Positions 5,836-13,806 of a stretch of DNA of 13,895 bases are shown here, one piece after another. Both the position numbers and the translations under genes were made by a program. Below the pieces are notes generated by a model. That model made no database searches. It saw nothing but the letters and a program-made list of their open reading frames with translations, and was not told the origin of the DNA. The stretch's first letter is position 1. Every line of letters starts with the position of its first letter. Origin of the DNA: CALVXC01 sp036636255. GTDB taxonomy: Bacteria > Bacillota_I > Bacilli_A > RF39 > UBA660. Location: the NCBI GenBank assembly GCA_036636255.1, contig JAVWOV010000023.1:1-13895 (forward strand). Reading direction: 5' to 3'.

Positions 5836-6456
5836 TTAATTATGAGTATCATCGTAATTAATATAGTCTCTATTTTCCTTAAGAATATAGTAGATGATAG
5901 TTAATAATTTACGAGATATTTCAGCTAGTGCAACATAGTGATGCTTACCTTCTGAAATCTTTTTGTCATAATAAGCTCTTAATATAAAATCATTGGACAT
6001 AGCAACCAGAACTTCAATATAAATACATGTCTAAGATAAGGAGAATCCCTTTTAGAAGTATTCTCATTAGTAGATAACTTATTACCTGACTTATTTTGAG
6101 TAGGATCAATACCTGCAAAAGCTTCATTTATAAATTTAACACCAAAAGAATTTTTTGCTAACTCCTTTAAGTTCTGCTCAAATGATCCTAGAATGTTTAA
6201 ATAGCAAGTTAGATAATTTGATAAGATTAATTTTAGGAATATCATCAGGTGTAGGACAATTAATGAGTACTTGTTTAAAAGTTACACCAAAAGTTTCTAA
6301 CAAAGCCTTCTTGTATTCAGGAAAAACTTTATTTAAAATACCAATTACTTGAGTTTTAGAAGTAGTAATACTATCAAGTAATTTAGAAAAACCTTCTTTA
6401 GAATTAGTAAATTTGATAGAGCGAATAATAACATCACCTTTTTTATTAATATCCAT
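5836..6456 (-). pseudogene. IS110-family transposase remnant (deleted and frameshifted)
   Basis: IS110-family enzymes are DEDD/serine recombinases guided, in recently characterised members, by a bridge RNA. Recognisable pieces occur in order on the minus strand. First, 6456 to 6178 encodes KFTNSKEGFSKLL, then QVIGILNKVFPEYKK and a CPTPDDIPK segment. After a frame change, NLKELAKNSFG is joined to AFAGIDPTQNKSG and SKRDSPYLRH. After a second frame change near 6020, AYYDKKISEGKHHYVALAEISRKL runs to a stop at 5836. The N-terminus with the first catalytic Asp is missing, about 100 residues are deleted after SKLLDSIT, and another internal block is lost before AFAGID. At least two frameshifts plus deletions mean it is inactive. 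It lies head-on to the surrounding plus-strand genes. Confidence 0.85.
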
Positions 6457-6624
6457 TTGTAAAGTGAGGCTTTAGTCTTAAAAAATATCCAAATGATCAA
6501 GGAGACAGATAAAACCACTATAATATTTACAAATATTATAATAAAATGAGTTTATAGATATCTCACAATAAAATCTAAATAATAAAGAAATAATATGATT
6601 AAATATCTATAATCACATTATACT
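6457..6624. other. non-coding stretch between the IS110 remnant and mnmE
   Basis: No gene is seen. It contains a perfect 9-bp inverted repeat with a 2-base loop (6520-6528 and 6531-6539). Part of it is probably leader of the former IS110 element. No boundary repeats of the element could be identified. Confidence 0.4.
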
Positions 6625-6645
6625 AGGAGACTAATGTCTTTTTTT
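6625..6645 (+). terminator. possible terminator or leader attenuator before mnmE
   Basis: AGGAGAC (6625-6631), loop TAAT, then GTCTTTT gives a 7-bp stem (two G-T pairs) merging into T7. It lies about 40 bases before mnmE. Flanking ATCACA (6612-6617) and TGTGAT (6653-6658) could pair around it. It could end transcripts coming from jag or attenuate mnmE. Confidence 0.35.
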
Positions 6646-6681
6646 ATTCAATTGTGATAAGTAAAAAAGGAGGAACAAATC

Positions 6682-8034
6682 GTGAATGATACTATTACAG
6701 CAATTTCCACTGCTTTAGGAATAGGAGCAATATCAATTATTCGTGTAAGCGGTAAAGATGCAATTGAAAACGTAAACAAAATATTTAAGGGAACAAATTT
6801 AAAAGAAGTTAAAACTCATACTATTCATTATGGATATATAATTAATGATAATAAAATAATTGATGAAGTTTTAGTGTCTATTATGCTAGCACCAAAAACA
6901 TTTACAAGAGAAAATGTAGTAGAAATTAATACTCATGGAGGAATAGCAACAACCACTAAAATATTAGAAATATTATTAACAAATAATTGCCGTTTAGCTG
7001 AACCAGGCGAGTTTACCAAAAGAGCATTTTTAAATGGAAGAATTGATTTAACACAAGCTGAAGGAGTAATGAATTTAATAAATTCAAAAACACAACAAGC
7101 TAGAGCTTTAGCAATAAATGAATTAAAAGGCTGTTCATCAAAATTAATAAAAGATTTAAGAAAAAACATTCTAGAAATTTTAGCAAATATAGAAGTAAAT
7201 ATAGACTATCCAGAATATAACGATATTGAATTAATAACAAATGATAAATTAAAAAACAATATAAATAATATAAAATTAAAATTAGATAAAATTTTAAGAG
7301 AGAGCATTAATGGAAAAATAATAAAAGAAGGAATAACTGTTTCAATTATAGGAAAGCCTAATGTTGGTAAAAGTAGTCTTTTAAATAATTTAATTAATGA
7401 AAAAAAAGCAATTGTTACTGATATTGCTGGAACAACAAGAGATTGTGTAGAAGGAACTCTAATTATAGAAGGGGTGCTATTTAATTTTATTGATACTGCG
7501 GGGATTAGAAAAACTAATAATAAAGTAGAAAGTATTGGAGTACAAAAAAGTCTAGATTTAATTGACAAATCTCAATTGATTTTATATTTATTAAATAATA
7601 ATGAAAAACTTAAAGAAGAAGAAATTAAGATTATTGAAAAATTAAAAACAAAAAATCACATCATCGTAATCAATAAAACTGATTTAGAAAACAAATTGGA
7701 CTTAAAAAAATTAAAAAGTGATTACATTAAAATAAGTATTAAAGAAAATAAAGGAATAGATGAATTAAAAAGTAAAATAAAAGAAATATTTAATTTAGAA
7801 AAAATAATAACTGATGATATAAATTATTTAACAGGATCAAGAAATATTGCTATATTAAAACAATGTATATTAAAAATAGAAGATATAAATCAAGCAATAT
7901 CAGATAACGTACCGACAGATATAATTGAAATTGATATTAAACAAATATGGGATCTATTAGGTAAAATAATTGGGCAAACATATGAAGATGAATTAATAAA
8001 TCAATTATTTAGTCAATTTTGTTTAGGAAAATAA
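6682..8034 (+). CDS. mnmE: tRNA uridine-5-carboxymethylaminomethyl modification GTPase MnmE
   Basis: MnmE works with MnmG to install the (carboxymethyl)aminomethyl group at C5 of wobble uridine 34 in certain tRNAs, using GTP and a folate one-carbon donor. The 450-residue protein starts with the folate-binding N-terminal domain (DTITAISTALGIGAISIIRVSG), has a helical middle, and an inserted G domain with P-loop GKPNVGKSS (224-232), switch TDIAGTTRD (from 246), DTAG (271-274) and NKTD (331-334). It ends with the essential C-terminal motif FCLGK (446-450). The start codon is GTG, chosen because AAGGAGG (6667-6673) lies 8 bases upstream and the N-terminal alignment begins there. It is the first gene of mnmE-mnmG-rsmG. 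Confidence 0.97.
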   Translation: MNDTITAISTALGIGAISIIRVSGKDAIENVNKIFKGTNLKEVKTHTIHYGYIINDNKIIDEVLVSIMLAPKTFTRENVVEINTHGGIATTTKILEILLTNNCRLAEPGEFTKRAFLNGRIDLTQAEGVMNLINSKTQQARALAINELKGCSSKLIKDLRKNILEILANIEVNIDYPEYNDIELITNDKLKNNINNIKLKLDKILRESINGKIIKEGITVSIIGKPNVGKSSLLNNLINEKKAIVTDIAGTTRDCVEGTLIIEGVLFNFIDTAGIRKTNNKVESIGVQKSLDLIDKSQLILYLLNNNEKLKEEEIKIIEKLKTKNHIIVINKTDLENKLDLKKLKSDYIKISIKENKGIDELKSKIKEIFNLEKIITDDINYLTGSRNIAILKQCILKIEDINQAISDNVPTDIIEIDIKQIWDLLGKIIGQTYEDELINQLFSQFCLGK

Positions 8035-8048
8035 AGGAAGTGTAGAAA

Positions 8049-9914
8049 ATGGAATACGAAATAATTGTTGTAGGTGGAGGTCATGCCGGATGCGAAGCAG
8101 CATTAGCATGCGCTAAAAAAAATCATAAAACATTATTAATAACCACAAATAAAAAAAATATTGCTGATATGCCATGTAATCCGTCAATAGGAGGAAGCGC
8201 AAAAGGAATAGTTGTTCGCGAAATTGATGCATTAGGGGGGCAAATGGGTAAAGTAGCTGACAAAGCGCAATTACAAATGAAAATGCTAAATTATAAAAAG
8301 GGACCAGCCGTCAAAGCCTTAAGAGCTCAAGCTGATAAAATAACTTATCCAAAAGAAATGATAAAATTATTAGAGCATCAAAAAAACTTAGACCTAATGG
8401 AAACAACGGTTATAAACTTAATTGTTAATAATAATAAAATAGAAGGAGTAATTATTGATTCAAATAAAGAAATAAAATGTCTTGCTGTAATATTAACAAC
8501 TGGAACATATATGAAATCAAATATATTATTAGGAAATACAAGAACAGAAAGTGGACCACATGGAGAAAAAACAAGTAAAGATTTAAGTGATTGCTTAAAG
8601 AAACTAGGATTCAAAATAATTAGATTAAAAACAGGAACCCCTCCACGAATAGACAAAAAAAGCATCGATTTTAAAATGTTACAAGAAGAAAAAGGGGATA
8701 ATGTTTATCATACATTTAGTTTTGATTATAATGCTAATTATGATATAGAAAAACAAATACCATGTCATTTAACATATACAAATAAAAAAACTCATCAAAT
8801 AATCAAAGATAATATTAAAAAATCTAGTATGTATGGAGGATTATCAGATATTAAAAGTATCGGACCACGTTATTGTCCATCAATTGAGGATAAAGTAATT
8901 CGTTTTAGTGATAAAGAAAGACATCAAATATTTTTAGAACCAGAAAGTTTATTTTATGATGATATTTATGTTCAAGGTTTTTCCACAAGTATGCCAGTTG
9001 ATATTCAAGAACAAATGGTTAAAAGTATAGTAGGACTTGAAAATGCTAAAATAATAAAGAATGCTTATGCAATAGAATATGACGCAATATATCCAACGAT
9101 TTTAAAACAGAGTCTTGAAACAAAATTAATTGAAAATTTATATACAGCCGGACAAATTAATGGGACAAGTGGTTATGAAGAAGCTGCTTGTCAAGGATTA
9201 ATAGCAGGAATTAATGCGAGTTTAAAATTAGAAAAACAAGAACCATTAATTTTAAAAAGAAGCGATGCTTATATAGGTGTATTAATTGATGATTTAATTA
9301 CCAAAGGAATAATAGACCCATATCGCTTATTAACATCACGAGCTGAATATCGGCTATTATTAAGACATGATAATGCCGATTTAAGATTAAGGGAAAAAGG
9401 TTATAAAATAGGATTAATAGAAAAAAAGCAATATGATAAACTATTATTAAAAAAGGAACAAATTAAAGAATTAATACAATTTTTACAAAAAGAACGAATT
9501 AATCCTACTAAAAAAATAAATGAATTTTTATCAAAAAATAACTCATCAACAATAAAAGATAGTATAAGATTATACGAATTATTAAAAAGACCTGAAATGA
9601 ATTTAAAACTGATGAATGAAATAGTTCCAATAAATTTTAATCAATATATTATTGAACAAGTAGAAATATTTGTTAAATATGAAGGATATATAATTAAAGC
9701 TCAAAAAGAAGCAGAAAAAATTATAAAATTAGAAAACAAAAAAATACCTAACAATATTAATTATGATAATATTAATAATATAGCTAGTGAAGCACGTCAA
9801 AAATTAAAGGAAATAAGACCATCATCAATAGGACAAGCATTAAGAATAAGCGGTGTAAATCCAACAGATATATCGTTATTAATGATATATTTAAAGAAAG
9901 GTCAAAATGAGTGA
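8049..9914 (+). CDS. mnmG: tRNA uridine-5-carboxymethylaminomethyl modification enzyme MnmG (GidA)
   Basis: MnmG is the FAD- and NADH-dependent partner of MnmE in wobble-uridine modification. The 621-residue product is of family length. It opens with the dinucleotide-binding GGGHAGCEAA motif (residues 9-18), followed by CNPSIGGSAKG, GTPPRI, the GPRYCPSIEDK motif and a NGTSGYEEAACQG motif near the FAD site. The C-terminal helical domain that binds MnmE ends with PSSIGQALRISGVNPTDISL. The ATG follows AAAGGAAG; it lies 14 bases after mnmE and its last 8 bases (TGA stop) overlap rsmG, consistent with one operon. Confidence 0.97.
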   Translation: MEYEIIVVGGGHAGCEAALACAKKNHKTLLITTNKKNIADMPCNPSIGGSAKGIVVREIDALGGQMGKVADKAQLQMKMLNYKKGPAVKALRAQADKITYPKEMIKLLEHQKNLDLMETTVINLIVNNNKIEGVIIDSNKEIKCLAVILTTGTYMKSNILLGNTRTESGPHGEKTSKDLSDCLKKLGFKIIRLKTGTPPRIDKKSIDFKMLQEEKGDNVYHTFSFDYNANYDIEKQIPCHLTYTNKKTHQIIKDNIKKSSMYGGLSDIKSIGPRYCPSIEDKVIRFSDKERHQIFLEPESLFYDDIYVQGFSTSMPVDIQEQMVKSIVGLENAKIIKNAYAIEYDAIYPTILKQSLETKLIENLYTAGQINGTSGYEEAACQGLIAGINASLKLEKQEPLILKRSDAYIGVLIDDLITKGIIDPYRLLTSRAEYRLLLRHDNADLRLREKGYKIGLIEKKQYDKLLLKKEQIKELIQFLQKERINPTKKINEFLSKNNSSTIKDSIRLYELLKRPEMNLKLMNEIVPINFNQYIIEQVEIFVKYEGYIIKAQKEAEKIIKLENKKIPNNINYDNINNIASEARQKLKEIRPSSIGQALRISGVNPTDISLLMIYLKKGQNE

Positions 9915-10611
9915 AAAACAATTTATAGAAGAATTAAAAAAAATTTCAATTGAAATATCAGAATTTCAATTGAAACAATTAACAACATATTATAATTTAT
10001 TAATAGAATGGAACGAAAAAATTAATTTAACAACAATAATAAAAAAAGAAGATGTTTATCTAAAACATTTTTATGATAGTGCTACTATTAACAAAATAAT
10101 AACACTAAATAAAATAGAAAATTTATGTGATATTGGATCAGGAGCTGGATTTCCTGGTATTGTTTTAAAAATATTATTTCCCGAAATACATATAACGATG
10201 ATAGATTCATTAAAAAAACGTATTATATTTTTGACAACGGTAATAAAAAAATTAGAATTAAAGGATATTGTAGCTTTACATAGCCGCGCCGAAGAATTTG
10301 CTTTAAAAGAAAGAGAAAAATTCGATATAGTAACAGCAAGAGCGGTAGCACCATTAAATATTTTGTCAGAGTATTGTCTACCATTGGTAAAAGTTGACGG
10401 ATATTTTATACCAATGAAAAGTGATATTTCCCAGGAAATAAAAGGGTTAAACAACGTTTTGAAAAAACTAAATTCTGAAAAAAAACAAATTTTAGAATTT
10501 TATTTACCAATTGAACAAAGTAAAAGAACCTTATTAAAAATCCAAAAAATTGCAAGTAATTCATTAAAATATCCTCGTAAATTTAATGAGATAAAAAAAA
10601 CACCGTTATAA
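9907..10611 (+). CDS. rsmG: 16S rRNA (guanine-527-N7)-methyltransferase RsmG (GidB)
   Basis: RsmG uses S-adenosylmethionine to methylate N7 of G527 in the 530 loop of 16S rRNA. The 234-residue product has the Rossmann-type fold with the AdoMet-binding motif DIGSGAGFPG (75-84), preceded by LIEWNEKINLTTI and a LKHFYDSA motif typical of GidB, and followed by DIVTARAVAPL. Translation starts within the end of mnmG (8-base overlap), and the AAAGAAAGG upstream inside mnmG can act as ribosome-binding site. A strong terminator overlaps its stop codon, closing the mnmE-mnmG-rsmG transcript. Confidence 0.96.
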   Translation: MSEKQFIEELKKISIEISEFQLKQLTTYYNLLIEWNEKINLTTIIKKEDVYLKHFYDSATINKIITLNKIENLCDIGSGAGFPGIVLKILFPEIHITMIDSLKKRIIFLTTVIKKLELKDIVALHSRAEEFALKEREKFDIVTARAVAPLNILSEYCLPLVKVDGYFIPMKSDISQEIKGLNNVLKKLNSEKKQILEFYLPIEQSKRTLLKIQKIASNSLKYPRKFNEIKKTPL

Positions 10612-10637
10612 GAAGTTCTAGAAGACTTCTTTTTTTA
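10610..10637 (+). terminator. terminator of the mnmE-mnmG-rsmG operon
   Basis: Stem AAGAAGT (10610-10616) and ACTTCTT (10625-10631) with an 8-base loop runs into T6. The hairpin begins at the rsmG stop codon. Confidence 0.8.
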
Positions 10638-10655
10638 AATATTTCCCAAAAGTTA

Positions 10656-10684
10656 TTGCAATATTCTCTACACTATAGTATTAT
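10656..10684 (+). promoter_or_regulatory. sigma-A-type promoter for the noc/parB gene
   Basis: TTGCAA (10656-10661) and TATTAT (10679-10684) are spaced by 17 bases, each one or two changes from consensus. It lies between the rsmG terminator and AAAAGGAG (ribosome-binding site near 10697-10704), so the gene is probably transcribed independently. Confidence 0.6.
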
Positions 10685-10712
10685 ATAAATAGAATAAAAG
10701 GAGTCGGGTATA

Positions 10713-12416
10713 ATGGAAGATGCAAAGCAAATTTTGAATTTAAATGTTAATGATATATTACCAAACAGATTTCAACCAAGAATAAGATTTAATGAAACGG
10801 CATTATCAGAATTAACTAATTCAATCAAAGAACATGGCGTAATTCAACCAATAACGGTAAGACCAATCGGAAATAAATACGAAATAGTAGCTGGGGAAAG
10901 AAGATATAAGGCCAGTGTTTTAGCGGGTAAGCAAACAATACCAGCAATTGTTGTAAATTTAGATGATAATAGTTGTGCCGAATTGGCATTAATTGAAAAT
11001 GTTCAAAGACAAGATTTAACACCAATAGAAGAAGCAATTTCGTATAAAAAAATATTAGATATGGGTTATTTAACACAAGAAGCTTTAGCCATAAAACTAG
11101 GTAAAAATCAATCAACCATTGCCAATAAATTAAGATTACTAAATTTAGATGAAAATGTTCAAAATTCCTTGTTAGAAAATAAAATATCGGAACGTCATGC
11201 AAGGTCATTATTAAAAATTGTCAATAAAAATGAACAAAAACAAATGCTAAATAGGATTATCAGTGAACGTTTAACGGTACGAAGAACAGATGAAGAAATT
11301 AGTAAATTATTAACATATTCAACAAATATAATACAACCAGAAACTAGGAAGGAAAATCATATGAATCAAATAAATACATTAAAAAACAATCAGAATAATA
11401 ATGATTTTAACATTCCAAATATTGCACCAATTGAAACGGAAATATCTAATTATCAAACGTTTACCCCTGATGATGATAAAAACTTTAATCAAGGTCCGCA
11501 AAACAATGATAAAATAAGGGCTAATGTTAATTCGCAAGCAATAAATCCTTCACCCGAAACAATAAATTTTAATCAACAAATACCATCACCATCACCTGAT
11601 GAATTAAATCGTTTAATAGAAAAAGCTAATAAAATAATACCGGAAGATAATATTCCTTTAGAGCCAATACAAAATCAAATAAGTGAAATACCACAAATAA
11701 AAAATAATATGATTGAAGAATCAACAGGAGTACTACAACAACCAATGGGTTATTTTAATAATATGGTCCAAACACCTCAAGAATATAACAATAATATTTC
11801 ACCAATAATAGAGTCACAAGGACCAGATAATGGTGGGGCTATTTACAATCAATCAGTAAACAATTTGACAGAGCAAGAACTACAACCGATACAATTCTTT
11901 GATTTAGATCAAGAAAAAAATATTGATGAAGAAAAAACACAGCAACAAAATCAACTTAATGATATTTTTAATATAACTCCCATTGACGTAACAAATAATA
12001 GTTCAAATGATCAACCAAAGGTTGATAAAATAAACACTGACAATCAGTTAAACAGTAATCAATCAAATAACTTTAATAATGAATTCATTGAAAACCTAGA
12101 AGAAACGGCTGTTAATATGGATTTTCAAACCCCAACAACTCCCGTTCAAGCTAATTTTAATTTTAATCCAGTAACCCCTGTAGAACCAATTATTAATACA
12201 AATCAAAATCAAGTATTTGTTAAAGAAGCAAATTCAGAATTAATTCCACTTAGACCATCAGTCAATGTACCAACAAAAAACATTAATATAAGAAAAGTTA
12301 TTGAAGAAATAAGAATGTGTGCTAAGAAAATTGAGCAATATGGATTTGTAATAGATACCGAGGAATATGATTTAGATAATGTATATCAAGTTGTCTTTAA
12401 AATAGATAAAGAATAA
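10713..12416 (+). CDS. noc: Noc-like ParB-family DNA-binding protein with long Asn/Gln-rich linker
   Basis: ParB/Noc proteins are CTP-dependent DNA clamps; ParB segregates origins and Noc blocks division over the nucleoid. The first 210 residues of 567 are typical: VNDILPNRFQPR, the CTP-binding GERRYKAS (61-68) and ENVQRQDL (95-102) motifs, and a helix-turn-helix (about 120-145). The recognition region GKNQSTIANKLRLLNL and the following ISERHARSLL match B. subtilis Noc closely and differ from Spo0J, and the gene sits next to rsmG as noc does. The N-terminal amphipathic membrane-binding helix of Noc is not seen. From about 210 to 520 it is low-complexity, rich in Asn, Gln and Pro. The last 45 residues (523-567) look like a small folded domain. 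No parA/soj lies in the window, so a ParB role remains possible. Confidence 0.88.
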   Translation: MEDAKQILNLNVNDILPNRFQPRIRFNETALSELTNSIKEHGVIQPITVRPIGNKYEIVAGERRYKASVLAGKQTIPAIVVNLDDNSCAELALIENVQRQDLTPIEEAISYKKILDMGYLTQEALAIKLGKNQSTIANKLRLLNLDENVQNSLLENKISERHARSLLKIVNKNEQKQMLNRIISERLTVRRTDEEISKLLTYSTNIIQPETRKENHMNQINTLKNNQNNNDFNIPNIAPIETEISNYQTFTPDDDKNFNQGPQNNDKIRANVNSQAINPSPETINFNQQIPSPSPDELNRLIEKANKIIPEDNIPLEPIQNQISEIPQIKNNMIEESTGVLQQPMGYFNNMVQTPQEYNNNISPIIESQGPDNGGAIYNQSVNNLTEQELQPIQFFDLDQEKNIDEEKTQQQNQLNDIFNITPIDVTNNSSNDQPKVDKINTDNQLNSNQSNNFNNEFIENLEETAVNMDFQTPTTPVQANFNFNPVTPVEPIINTNQNQVFVKEANSELIPLRPSVNVPTKNINIRKVIEEIRMCAKKIEQYGFVIDTEEYDLDNVYQVVFKIDKE

Positions 12417-12516
12417 AATAACAGCTTTATTTATATAAAAACAACATAAATAAACAATGTATATTAAAAATAAAGCAAATATTATAAAGAAATCAATGAT
12501 GTATAAGGAGAAAAAA

Positions 12517-12966
12517 ATGGAACAAAAAAATTTAAGTTATGGAGAATTAGAATCATTATTTTTAAATTTAGCCAATGGTTGTGAAAAACAATATAATGAA
12601 CAAGAAGAAAAAATATTTCTTTCCTTAGCGCAATATTATGCTGAAAAAAGTCCTAAAGAAGATGGGGATATAGATGACATAAAAAAAAATATACAAAAAG
12701 AAATGTATGAATTATATATAGAAGCTAAGCAGGAAGCAGAAAAAACAAATGATCGCGGTGCAAAGCGAGCTCTAACCTGGAGTGAAAAAGTTACAATGTT
12801 AATGAACAGTTTAATCGATCGTTATAAATCTCAAGGTGATCAATTTCTAGAAAATACAAAAGTTTTTGTTTGTGAAATATGTGGTTTTATTTATATTGGA
12901 GATGTAAAACCAGAAATATGCCCGATATGTAAAGTACCAAACGAAAAAATTAATGAAATTATATAG
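12517..12966 (+). CDS. Rubrerythrin-like protein with C-terminal rubredoxin domain
   Basis: Rubrerythrins are cytoplasmic peroxide-reducing proteins with a diiron four-helix bundle and a rubredoxin-type iron centre. This 149-residue product has a helical N-terminal part (about 1-115) and a C-terminal rubredoxin-like knuckle pair, CEICG (119-123) and CPICKVP (135-141). The protein contains no histidine, so the ExxH diiron motif is absent; an EKVT near residue 90 may be its relic. It may therefore be an electron-transfer or structural relative rather than a peroxidase. The ATG at 12517 is chosen because AAGGAG lies 6 bases upstream; the same frame is open back to an ATG at 12457 without a ribosome-binding site. 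It is immediately followed by a ferredoxin gene, a plausible electron donor. Confidence 0.75.
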   Translation: MEQKNLSYGELESLFLNLANGCEKQYNEQEEKIFLSLAQYYAEKSPKEDGDIDDIKKNIQKEMYELYIEAKQEAEKTNDRGAKRALTWSEKVTMLMNSLIDRYKSQGDQFLENTKVFVCEICGFIYIGDVKPEICPICKVPNEKINEII

Positions 12967-12982
12967 AAGGGAATTGATTAAT

Positions 12983-13483
12983 GTGGAAAAAAGAGCAGTA
13001 AGAAATATAAAATTATGTACTAAAGATTGCTTATGTTTATATGTTTGCCCTACAGGTGCTACTGATACCGAGAATGGACAAATAGATAATAAAAAATGCA
13101 TAGGTTGTGGAATATGTGCTCAAGCATGTAGATCATGTGCAATTTCAATGGTGCCATATAAATATCCGGAGCAACAAGAAAAAGACGCAAAAATATGTTA
13201 TCAATTAAGAAAAATAGCCATTTCTAAAATTAGTAACCAAAAAATAGCAAATAACATGATAAAAAAAGAAGAAAAAAATAATTCAAAAAAATTATTTAAA
13301 GCTATAGAATTATCAAATAAAATTATGGCACAGGAATTAATGCGTGAATCAGGATACTTATTACCACAAAGTAAAAAAACAATAGAGCTTTTACAAAAAC
13401 TTTTGATCGATAAAACATTAAAGGAAAGTAAACAAAAAGAAATAAAAGAACTAATAGATTTACTTAAAAAAAACAAACAATAA
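12983..13483 (+). CDS. Two-cluster 4Fe-4S ferredoxin-like protein with helical tail
   Basis: This is likely a cytoplasmic electron carrier. The 166-residue product has two cysteine sets. The first, C12, C16, C18, C22-Pro, has the unusual spacing CX3CX1CX3CP; the second, C39, C42, C45, C49, is the normal CX2CX2CX3C but with Arg rather than Pro after the last Cys, and an extra Cys at 52. About 100 charged, helical residues follow (KTIELLQKLLIDK, KEIKELIDLLKK), possibly a coiled coil or partner-binding tail. The start chosen is GTG at 12983, where homologous-looking sequence begins, with AGAAGGG 11 bases upstream. An in-frame ATG at 12953, overlapping the upstream gene by 14 bases, has no ribosome-binding site but cannot be excluded. 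It pairs with the rubrerythrin-like gene. Confidence 0.75.
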   Translation: MEKRAVRNIKLCTKDCLCLYVCPTGATDTENGQIDNKKCIGCGICAQACRSCAISMVPYKYPEQQEKDAKICYQLRKIAISKISNQKIANNMIKKEEKNNSKKLFKAIELSNKIMAQELMRESGYLLPQSKKTIELLQKLLIDKTLKESKQKEIKELIDLLKKNKQ

Positions 13484-13515
13484 TAAGACATCTGTTAATA
13501 TGTCAAGATGATCTT

Positions 13516-13570
13516 TAGCAGTTTTAGTATATAATTTCTGCTATATCAAATAAATTGTTGTATACTAAAA
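13516..13570. repeat. nested inverted repeats after the ferredoxin gene
   Basis: TTTTAGTATA (13522-13531) is the perfect inverse of TATACTAAAA (13561-13570). TAGCAG (13516-13521) is the inverse of CTGCTA (13538-13543). The two pairings overlap and are mutually exclusive-looking. They lie between the ferredoxin stop and the IS110 remnant, so they may be the end of that element or a transcript-ending structure; there is no T run. Confidence 0.45.
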
Positions 13571-13593
13571 GATTGTTTAGCAAAAGCCAAATA

Positions 13594-13794
13594 TTAATTT
13601 GCTGTTAGCAAATTTAGTTCATTAGAGAGTGAGTATTCAAATTTACCTGATTGACTTCTATTCCAGTAAAGTCCTACATATTTAGCTAAATTATAATTGT
13701 GTTTGAAATAATCAATTGAACCTATTTCAGCTAAAACACAAATTTGATTAGATTGTAAAGAGATATCAACACCGATAAATAAAGAATTTGTCAT
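13594..13794 (-). pseudogene. IS110-family transposase deletion derivative
   Basis: The 66-residue product has the IS110 N-terminus TNSLFIGVDISLQSNQICVL, including the first catalytic Asp of the DEDD motif (GVDIS). It is joined in frame directly to a segment from the distal part of the transposase, AEIGSIDYF...LAKYVGLYWNRSQSGKFE. Some 250 or more residues between them are missing, and the reading frame is lost after KFE. The ATG at 13792-13794 follows AAAGGTGAT on the minus strand; an upstream in-frame GTG (13806) is less likely. It belongs to a different IS110 subgroup (KYVGLYW...QSG) from the remnant at 5836-6456 (AFAGIDP...KSG). It is inactive as a transposase. Confidence 0.85.
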
Positions 13795-13806
13795 AGACAC
13801 TATCAC

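Noticed and set aside
6155..6352. Plus-strand open reading frame in the IS110 region
   Set aside because: It is antisense to recognisable IS110 transposase fragments and has no independent support.
10176..10189. TATTTCCCGAAATA palindrome in rsmG, resembling the Noc site ATTTCCCGGGAAAT
   Set aside because: It is two bases short at the centre, lies in codons for a common rsmG motif (FPEI), and does not fit the 14-bp Noc palindrome.
10640..10652. ATTTCCC half-site upstream of the noc gene
   Set aside because: Only one half is present; the other half reads AAAAGTT, so there is no dyad. No parS-like TGTTTCACGTGAAACA was seen anywhere in the window.
12424..12476. 9-bp inverted repeat GCTTTATTT/AAATAAAGC between noc and the rubrerythrin-like gene
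   Set aside because: A 35-base loop and no T run; AT-only apart from the ends. Not convincing as a terminator.
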